Of a stretch of 33,899 nucleotides of DNA, positions 28,772 to 33,899 are shown piece by piece. Below the pieces are notes generated by a model that did no database searches, was not told the DNA's origin, and saw nothing but the letters and a program-made list of their open reading frames with translations. Origin of the DNA: Gammaproteobacteria bacterium (GTDB lineage Bacteria; Pseudomonadota; Gammaproteobacteria; Chromatiales; Chromatiaceae); NCBI GenBank assembly GCA_024227135.1, contig JAAELC010000792.1, forward strand, positions 1-33,899, written 5' to 3'. A program made the position numbers and the translations under genes. Each line of letters starts with the position of its first letter. Within the stretch, counting starts at the first letter, position 1.

Positions 28772-29644
28772 ATGAAGACGTACAGATCTATCCTCGCCCA
28801 GCTTTCCGCCCAGCTTTCAGGCCCGCTTTCCGCCCTGGTTTTTTTTGTGATGCTGCTGGCTCCGATTCAGGCATTTTCCGAGAGCCTGACCGGTAGCCTT
28901 GCACGCGGTGGAGTGGTCCGCATAGACCCTGATACCAACCGGGCCACGGTTTATTCCAGACAAGGCGCAAGTCAGCTCTGGGACGGCACCCACGAGTTGG
29001 AGGATGGGTCGGTAATCATTATCAATGACGGCATCGTTACCAGTGGCAGCCCGGCGGAACGGAATGCTCGCCCCTATGCCTCCCCCGACTCTGACCTTAC
29101 ACAAATCAGCAGCTCGGCTTGTGTGGATCTGGTTATCAAGGTGTGTGGGTTCAATGGGGCATGTAAGAACGATGAGGCCTGTTCACCAGCCCGCCAGCTC
29201 ATGCAGCTGGAAAAAGAGGAAGCGTGGCAAACCCGTATCCAGGGACCTAATCAGACCTCCGCCCAATGTCGTAAGGCATTGTCCAATGAAAAGTACTTCA
29301 CCCGCTGCCCGAGTCAGCAACTTTCAGACGCCCCCAGTGCCTGTGAGAATCTGGTACAGCGGGTCTGTGGGCACGAAAACGACTGCAAAAACCAACCCGG
29401 CTGCAATGCTGCGCGGCAACTGTTTGCCATGGAGACCCAGGAACGGCTGGCCAGTCGTCGCCCGGAGGATCCCACCTACACATCTGGAAAATGCTTGGAC
29501 GCGATGGGGGATTCCGGGTTTTTCAGGAAATGCGGTGATCCGGTCAATGAGGCAGCGCTTGAAGACGCCGGCAACGGTAGCGAAACACCTGGATCAGAAA
29601 CGACACCCGCCCAACCTCGTTTTCGAGACTCAACTCGTCGATAA
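28772..29644 (+). CDS. Secreted protein with two tandem six-cysteine domains
   Basis: Protein of 290 residues. The signal peptide (residues 1-36, LSALVFFVMLLAPIQAFS) is partly encoded by three imperfect 12-bp tandem repeats at 28796-28831. Residues 37-110 form a beta-rich segment (GGVVRIDPDTNRATV, SVIIINDGIVT). All twelve cysteines lie in two copies of about 75 residues: 117, 125, 131, 137, 166, 179 and 191, 199, 205, 211, 241, 254. The spacings are 8, 6, 6, 29 or 30 and 13. ACVDLVIKVCG and ACENLVQRVCG start the copies. Disulfides in the periplasm or outside the cell are expected. The last 30 residues are low-complexity and overlap the convergent DUF523 gene by 101 nt. I do not recognise the domain. 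Confidence 0.75.
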   Translation: MKTYRSILAQLSAQLSGPLSALVFFVMLLAPIQAFSESLTGSLARGGVVRIDPDTNRATVYSRQGASQLWDGTHELEDGSVIIINDGIVTSGSPAERNARPYASPDSDLTQISSSACVDLVIKVCGFNGACKNDEACSPARQLMQLEKEEAWQTRIQGPNQTSAQCRKALSNEKYFTRCPSQQLSDAPSACENLVQRVCGHENDCKNQPGCNAARQLFAMETQERLASRRPEDPTYTSGKCLDAMGDSGFFRKCGDPVNEAALEDAGNGSETPGSETTPAQPRFRDSTRR

Positions 29645-30101
29645 GGGGCAACAGAGGGAAGGCTTCGACACACTGCCGGGTAAAAACACCGGGGCCACGG
29701 GTGGATTCCGTGCCGGTCTCGCTGAAAACAGGTGTATCGGCAACGCCGCAGCTGGGCGACCTGGATTTGAGTATCAAACCATCCATCCCCACCACATCAT
29801 TCCGCCTGTCCTTCCATACCCGTGACAGCGCTTCAGTCACATCCAGGGAGGAATCTTCCCTGCCCACAACCGCGAGGGTGTCATCATTCCTCACCAACCG
29901 TACCGGCGGACGGGGCACACCCAGCCCGGCTTCCACTTCCGGGCAGAGCGGCAGAAGATCACAGTGCGTGGACAGTATTTCCACAATCCAAGGCGTACGC
30001 TCACCGCTGCCATCATAGCGAACACGGTCCCCCAACAGGCAGCGACTCACCCCGATAACCGGCTTTTCGAGACAGATTTGATCTTCTTTTTCATCAGACA
30101 T
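29544..30101 (-). CDS. DUF523 family protein
   Basis: Protein of 185 residues from ATG 30101; the frame is also open from an ATG at 30188 inside argG, and neither has a clear ribosome binding site. It matches the DUF523 family (the N-terminal half of YbgA-like proteins): GVSRCLLGDRVRYDG, LCPEVEAGLGVPRPPVRLV, GLILKSRSPSCGV and GVFTRQCVEAFPLLPL. The conserved cysteines (SRCLLG, PLCPE, SPSCG) suggest a metal or redox site, but function is unknown. It lies directly after argG and may be co-transcribed. Its 3' end overlaps the six-cysteine gene on the other strand. Confidence 0.86.
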   Translation of the reverse strand: MSDEKEDQICLEKPVIGVSRCLLGDRVRYDGSGERTPWIVEILSTHCDLLPLCPEVEAGLGVPRPPVRLVRNDDTLAVVGREDSSLDVTEALSRVWKDRRNDVVGMDGLILKSRSPSCGVADTPVFSETGTESTRGPGVFTRQCVEAFPLLPLIDELSLENEVGRVSFLIQVFRYRCRRLQALPH

Positions 30102-30165
30102 CAGCGGAAACAGTAGCTCATATTCCGCAAAATCCAAGTGGTGTAGCTGAAAAACTGGAAACCGC

Positions 30166-31389
30166 TTAGTTTTTCTTTCGTTTCGCATTCAATCTCAGAC
30201 GCAGGGCGTTGAGTTTAATGAAGCCTTCCGCATCTTTCTGATCATAAGCTCCTGCATCGTCCTCGAAGGTCGCTATCTCTTCATCAAACAGGCTGTCGGA
30301 GCTGGATTTTCGCCCCACGACCATCACGTTGCCCTTGTAAAGCTTCAACCGCACCACTCCATTGACCACCGCCTGGGTCTGATCCACAGCCGCCTGAATC
30401 ATCTCCCGTTCGGGACTCCACCAATAGCCGTTGTAGACCAGTTCGGCATATCTGGGCATCAGCTCATCCTTGAGATGGGCCGCTTCGCGATCCAGGGTCA
30501 GGGACTCCATGGCGCGGTGAGCCTTCAGCATAATGGTCCCCCCCGGAGTCTCGTAACAACCCCGGGATTTCATCCCCACGTAGCGGTTCTCAACAATATC
30601 GTCCCTGCCGATTCCGTTCTCGCCACCCAGTCGATTGAGGGTTTCAAGAACGGTCGCCGGTGACATTGCTTCCCCGTCGATGGCGGTGATATCCCCGTTC
30701 TGGTAGCTCAATTCGATATAGGTTGGCTGATCGGGAGCCTGCTCTGGTGACACGGTCCACCGCCACATATCCTCTCCGGGCTCTACCCAGGGGTCCTCCA
30801 GGTCATAGCCTTCATAGGAGATATGCAGCAGATTGGCATCCATCGAGTAGGGTGATTTCTTGCCATCCCGCTTGAGTTCAACCGGAATACCATGCTGTTC
30901 GGCATAAGCCATCAATTTCTCACGGGACAGCAGATCCCACTCCCGCCATGGAGCGATAATTTTCAGGTCGGGGGCAAGCGCATAGGCGCCTAATTCAAAA
31001 CGAACCTGATCATTTCCCTTTCCGGTTGCACCGTGGGATATGGCATCGGCACCGGTCTCATTGGCAATCTCGACCAGGCGTTTTGCTATTAGAGGACGTG
31101 CAATGGAGGTTCCCAGCAAGTACTCACCTTCATAAACTGCATTGGCGCGAAACATGGGGAAAACATAATCACGCACGAACTCCTCACACAGGTCTTCTAT
31201 GTATATTTCCTTTATTCCAGCTTGCTGTGCCTTGGCTCTTGCTGGCTCAACTTCCCCGCCCTGTCCGATGTCGGCAGTGAAAGTGACCACTTCGCAATCG
31301 TACTCATCCTCCAGCCACTTGAGGATAATTGAGGTATCCAGGCCGCCGGAATAGGCAAGCACCACTTTCTTTACACCCGTCGATGACAT
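30166..31389 (-). CDS. argG: Argininosuccinate synthase
   Basis: Full-length enzyme of 407 residues joining citrulline and aspartate with ATP, the penultimate step of arginine synthesis. The ATP-binding loop [17 protein letters not shown] is near the N-terminus. [16 protein letters not shown] and [11 protein letters not shown] are substrate-binding signatures, with [10 protein letters not shown] near the C-terminus. GGAGCG eight bases before the ATG supports the start. An extended -10 promoter lies 80 nt upstream. It links to carAB in the same window through carbamoyl phosphate and citrulline. Confidence 0.97.
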   Translation of the reverse strand: MSSTGVKKVVLAYSGGLDTSIILKWLEDEYDCEVVTFTADIGQGGEVEPARAKAQQAGIKEIYIEDLCEEFVRDYVFPMFRANAVYEGEYLLGTSIARPLIAKRLVEIANETGADAISHGATGKGNDQVRFELGAYALAPDLKIIAPWREWDLLSREKLMAYAEQHGIPVELKRDGKKSPYSMDANLLHISYEGYDLEDPWVEPGEDMWRWTVSPEQAPDQPTYIELSYQNGDITAIDGEAMSPATVLETLNRLGGENGIGRDDIVENRYVGMKSRGCYETPGGTIMLKAHRAMESLTLDREAAHLKDELMPRYAELVYNGYWWSPEREMIQAAVDQTQAVVNGVVRLKLYKGNVMVVGRKSSSDSLFDEEIATFEDDAGAYDQKDAEGFIKLNALRLRLNAKRKKN

Positions 31390-31466
31390 ATGACTCGCTC
31401 CAAAACAGATTCCCCACGCTGAAGGGGACCCGAAATATAGGTAATTAAAGTTATAGACAATCGCGG

Positions 31467-31475
31467 ATTATAACA
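31467..31475 (-). promoter_or_regulatory. Extended -10 promoter for argG
   Basis: TGTTATAAT on the minus strand gives a consensus TATAAT with an upstream TG. No good -35 box is seen at 17 bases. The transcript would start about 70 nt before the argG ATG. No clear ArgR box is visible. Confidence 0.45.
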
Positions 31476-31601
31476 GGCTGAGCCCGAAAACAGCATGAAC
31501 TCAAACCCCGGTCACGGGAAAAAAGGATAGGGAGGAGAATGAGTCAGGTTGTTGGGGAGACAATCCCTGCAAGCACCGGGGAGAAACCGGTCACTGAGAC
31601 G

Positions 31602-31630
31602 GTTTCAGGGATAACCGCAAACCCTGAAAC
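31602..31630 (-). terminator. Stem-loop immediately after the microprotein stop
   Basis: A perfect 9-bp stem (GTTTCAGGG / CCCTGAAAC) with an 11-base loop begins at the base after the TGA stop at 31631. No T run follows, so it may protect the 3' end rather than end transcription. Confidence 0.5.
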
Positions 31631-31705
31631 TCAACGTCGGATCAACAAAACGCTGGCGACACCCAAAGCTACGATAGGTGCCAAAACTACAAACGGAGCA
31701 AACAT
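31631..31705 (-). CDS. Predicted 24-residue single-helix membrane microprotein
   Basis: A tiny frame, ATG 31705 to TGA 31631, with a strong AGGAGA five bases upstream. The peptide reads MFAPFVVLAPIVALG then VASVLLIRR, one hydrophobic helix with a basic end, typical of small inner-membrane regulators. A stem-loop follows directly after the stop. The possible promoter TTGCAG with TATATC 16 bases on lies just upstream. It occupies the otherwise empty 504-nt gap 31390-31893 between the hydrolase and argG. No family is recognised. Confidence 0.5.
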   Translation of the reverse strand: MFAPFVVLAPIVALGVASVLLIRR

Positions 31706-31893
31706 ACCACTCTCCTGACTGTCAATGGATATACGACATTACAAATCTACTGCAAATCGGAGGTTACAGCTGCAACATTGAGACAACTGCCACTGAAACC
31801 GATGAGCACAATAGTTGCGTGGATATATGTTAACCCAGATGTTACCTGATTGTAACAAAACCCACTTGACATAAAATAATATGTGGTAGCTTC

Positions 31894-32763
31894 TTATTCC
31901 TTAATGACCACACCCCTGTTATCAGGCAGGCCCTGTACATCGGCGCAAAACGCCTCGACCTGCCCCAACGGGGCCTGTCCCCGCACAACCCGGCCATCCA
32001 ACCAGTGACTGATATCCTGAAGCACTTGTTCACCCTGCAGATCCCTTGTCAGCATGTGGTAGCCGTTCTCGTAGAGCACGATACTCCATAAATCCCCAGA
32101 CTCCAGACTCTGGCTGGCAATAAACTGGCAAATCGGTCCCGGGGGAATAATCTCGTCACGCTTTCCATAAAGGAACAGAACGCTCGTTTCCTGTTCGCTT
32201 GAAATACCGGAGGCAATATCCATGAGATTGCTGGTGCCGTAGAGCACATCGACCCGAGTCGCCTTGATCACCAAAGGGTCCTGACCCAGCGCTCTCAGCA
32301 TGTCGGCATTATCGGAAGCAACGATTCCCAGACCTTCACCCGTCAGTTTTCTGCCTGGAAAAGTGTGAACGGCAACCCACAACGCGGCCTGTTGATAGTA
32401 GGGCATGGTATTTCTCGACCACACTGCGGGAGCCAGGAGAATCGCGCCCTGTAAATCGGGTCCCACTGTCTTCAGGTTGGCAAGGATCAACGCCCCTCCC
32501 ATACTCTCTCCGAGGAGAAACAATCTGCAATCGGGACAACCCTCCCGCAGCAGTCCCGTCAGCGTCTCCAGATCCCGGCCAAGTCGTTCGCTGCCATGCC
32601 AGAATCCAGCCCCCTCCGTTTCACCAAAACCACGCTGGTCATAGGCAATCAGACAGATACCCCGTGAGGCAAGATAGGTACCTGTGGTCTCGAAAGCCTT
32701 CCGGTAGTCGTTCAATCCATGCACCCCAAGCACGACATCCTTACAACGATCGCCCCCCCCCAA
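31894..32763 (-). CDS. Alpha/beta-hydrolase (lysophospholipase-like), main part of a frameshifted gene
   Basis: Encodes about 289 residues of a serine hydrolase of the monoacylglycerol lipase/PldB type. VLGVHGLNDYRKAF holds the oxyanion-hole strand, IAYDQRGFGETEG follows, the nucleophile serine is in LLGESMGGALI, the Asp in YGKRDEIIPP and the His in YENGYHMLTRD. The apparent start (TTG) is inside a nine-G tract at 32753-32761, and the frame lacks the usual first strands. These are encoded in the other frame just upstream, together with a lipoprotein signal. From 33002 to 31894 is 1109 nt, one base short of 370 codons. Ten or seven G would restore the frame. Confidence 0.82.
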   Translation of the reverse strand: MGGGDRCKDVVLGVHGLNDYRKAFETTGTYLASRGICLIAYDQRGFGETEGAGFWHGSERLGRDLETLTGLLREGCPDCRLFLLGESMGGALILANLKTVGPDLQGAILLAPAVWSRNTMPYYQQAALWVAVHTFPGRKLTGEGLGIVASDNADMLRALGQDPLVIKATRVDVLYGTSNLMDIASGISSEQETSVLFLYGKRDEIIPPGPICQFIASQSLESGDLWSIVLYENGYHMLTRDLQGEQVLQDISHWLDGRVVRGQAPLGQVEAFCADVQGLPDNRGVVIKE

Positions 32764-33002
32764 CGGGCCAGCGGAAGTCGATAGCCGTCGTCCATTTCCG
32801 CATAAGCATCATACAAAGCAGGCAATGCTCGTTGCTCATTCCCGGAGTACACATAGGGCCCGGCGCAGGCAGTAATGAACAGACAGATACCCAGCAGTGC
32901 GCTGCCAGGCCAGACTGATGATGCCTTCCACCATTGAAAGACCTTTAAGGGCCGCGGCCCTGAGGCCTCGCGGCCAGGGAAATTTTCCTGAATTGAATTC
33001 AA
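32712..33002 (-). pseudogene. N-terminal lipoprotein segment of the frameshifted hydrolase
   Basis: This frame encodes a lipoprotein signal (SALLGICLFITACAG, probable lipidated Cys) and the first strands of the hydrolase (EMDDGYRLPLARWG), then runs out of frame at the nine-G tract. The start is uncertain: the TTG at 33002 has no ribosome binding site, and no ATG occurs in this frame. A 14-bp perfect palindrome (AGGGCCGCGGCCCT, 32948-32961) lies within the N-terminal coding part. Confidence 0.6.
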
Positions 33003-33148
33003 AACACTGACCGACGATTAGGAGCGCAAAGGGGTTATCATAATAGGTCATCAAGGCAATGTACCCCTCCAAGAACCTGATACCGAGGACCAATCCATGC
33101 CAAGGGAGCAATCGATCTCATGCACAATCTGCCTGTGGCAGTCCGACC

Positions 33149-33643
33149 ATGACCCCGTGGATGGGGGTCAGGGGGGTGGTTCAGAGGGGGCACCGGGTAG
33201 CATCAACCGCGTGCTCCGACCCACGGTTTCCCGGGGGTACGCTCCAAATGCAGCTACCTCATTTCAAAAAAGCGGGCTGTAATCTTGAGGATTACCACCC
33301 CGGCACGATCAATCTATCCATTGCACCCTTCGAATTCAAAATCCGCCAGGCCGACCTCACACTCCGAAGAATAAAATGGTCATCCCGAGTACCTGCTGAA
33401 GATTTCTCCTTTGTAAACTGCAGGGTCCTTCAGGAGGAAAGCCCGCCCCTGCCCGGACTGGTGTACTACCCGCACCCGGAGACCAAACCCGAACATTTTC
33501 AACCCCCTGAAATACTCGAAATCATCACATTCAGAATTCCAGACCTCGAGTACGGCGACAACCTCTCCATCGAAGTCCTGCGCAAACAGATCGAGATTTG
33601 CCGGGATACGGGGTGTTCGCCAGGGAGTAAACTCGGATGTTAG
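33149..33643 (+). CDS. DUF120-like protein (riboflavin kinase-like fold), function unknown
   Basis: About 164 residues from ATG 33149 (33161 and 33248 are other options; none has a good ribosome binding site). DYHPGTINLSIAP resembles the PGT-N motif of CTP-dependent riboflavin kinases (DUF120), and HFQPPEILEIITFRI with YGDNLSIEV resembles their PPEVLEII and GD-V-I segments. IKWSSRVPAEDFSF and GLVYYPHPETKP are extra features typical of a bacterial subfamily I recall as uncharacterised. Bacteria normally use an unrelated ATP-dependent RibF, so this protein may have another role. The frame is open upstream to 33059, but that part is not protein-like. Confidence 0.65.
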   Translation: MTPWMGVRGVVQRGHRVASTACSDPRFPGGTLQMQLPHFKKAGCNLEDYHPGTINLSIAPFEFKIRQADLTLRRIKWSSRVPAEDFSFVNCRVLQEESPPLPGLVYYPHPETKPEHFQPPEILEIITFRIPDLEYGDNLSIEVLRKQIEICRDTGCSPGSKLGC

Positions 33644-33869
33644 TCAGGGCATCTACCCCGGAGTACCTGAGGTGATAGCGGCGGACCTCTGGGAAATTCT
33701 CAAGGGAATCCGTCAGTTCCGGGGCAGACAACCACTATCGACCGGAATCTCAAAATCCCGAAAAACTACCCGCTGTCACAATAGTGGTTGTAAACTGTTC
33801 GTCAGTTTCACGAAATTCCATTATCAGGGTCGCTCAAACACCTGACCGATACGAGGGCAAGAAAACCCC

Positions 33870-33899
33870 ATGTCGAATGAAAAAGGATTTGATTTTCTG
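33870..33899 (+). CDS. Start of a gene cut by the window edge
   Basis: ATG 33870 with GAGGG 12 bases upstream opens a frame reading MSNEKGFDFL to the last base. Ten codons are too few to name it. The 226 nt before it hold no other feature. Confidence 0.4.
   Translation, partial: MSNEKGFDFL

Noticed and set aside
1-33899. CRISPR arrays, tRNA and rRNA genes
   Set aside because: No regularly spaced repeats, no tRNA T-loop pattern in cloverleaf context and no rRNA-like sequence were found by reading.

Overview
The window looks like a chromosomal segment of a gammaproteobacterium. The carA-carB-greA order, a TrxC-type thioredoxin, CnoX, a soluble transhydrogenase (SthA) and ArgG all fit that group. 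Moderately high GC and several genes built around periplasmic sensing would suit an environmental, possibly sulfur-oxidising lineage, but no gene here fixes the genus. I see no rRNA, tRNA, CRISPR array or intact transposase.

Layout. 1-3444: a dispersed repeat followed by an RND efflux permease read leftward. 3709-6474: a small membrane protein, then a secreted trypsin-like protease translationally coupled to an FHA-domain membrane protein. 6553-12132, leftward: greA, carB, carA and trxC (transcription elongation, carbamoyl phosphate, redox). 12806-13782: cnoX with a MITE-like inverted-repeat element starting at its stop codon. 14020-15720: a divergent MNIO/DUF692 protein and a family 2 glycosyltransferase. 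15815-18513, leftward: a TAXI-type substrate-binding ORF running into a TM-GGDEF-EAL ORF; the two look like one gene split by a frameshift. 19122-20431: a nucleoside phosphorylase-like protein and an SDR, overlapping by 4 nt. 20630-23059: a copper P-type ATPase. 23060-26600: an AT-rich island with a CDP-glycerol-type glycerophosphotransferase, the second copy of the dispersed repeat, a GT4 glycosyltransferase with a frameshifted C-terminus and a transposase remnant. 26848-31389: sthA, a small protein, a secreted protein with two tandem six-cysteine domains, a DUF523 protein and argG. 31602-33643: a 24-residue membrane microprotein ORF, an alpha/beta-hydrolase lipoprotein broken at a nine-G tract, and a DUF120-like protein. 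A new ORF begins at the right edge.

Three genes (the TAXI/GGDEF/EAL gene, the GT4 and the hydrolase) are each exactly one base short of a continuous reading frame. This could mean young pseudogenes, phase-variable or recoded genes, or base-calling errors; raw reads would decide. The most novel-looking items are the TAXI-TM-GGDEF-EAL fusion, the MNIO/glycosyltransferase pair lacking typical MNIO ligands, the coupled protease/FHA pair and the duplicated six-cysteine secreted protein.
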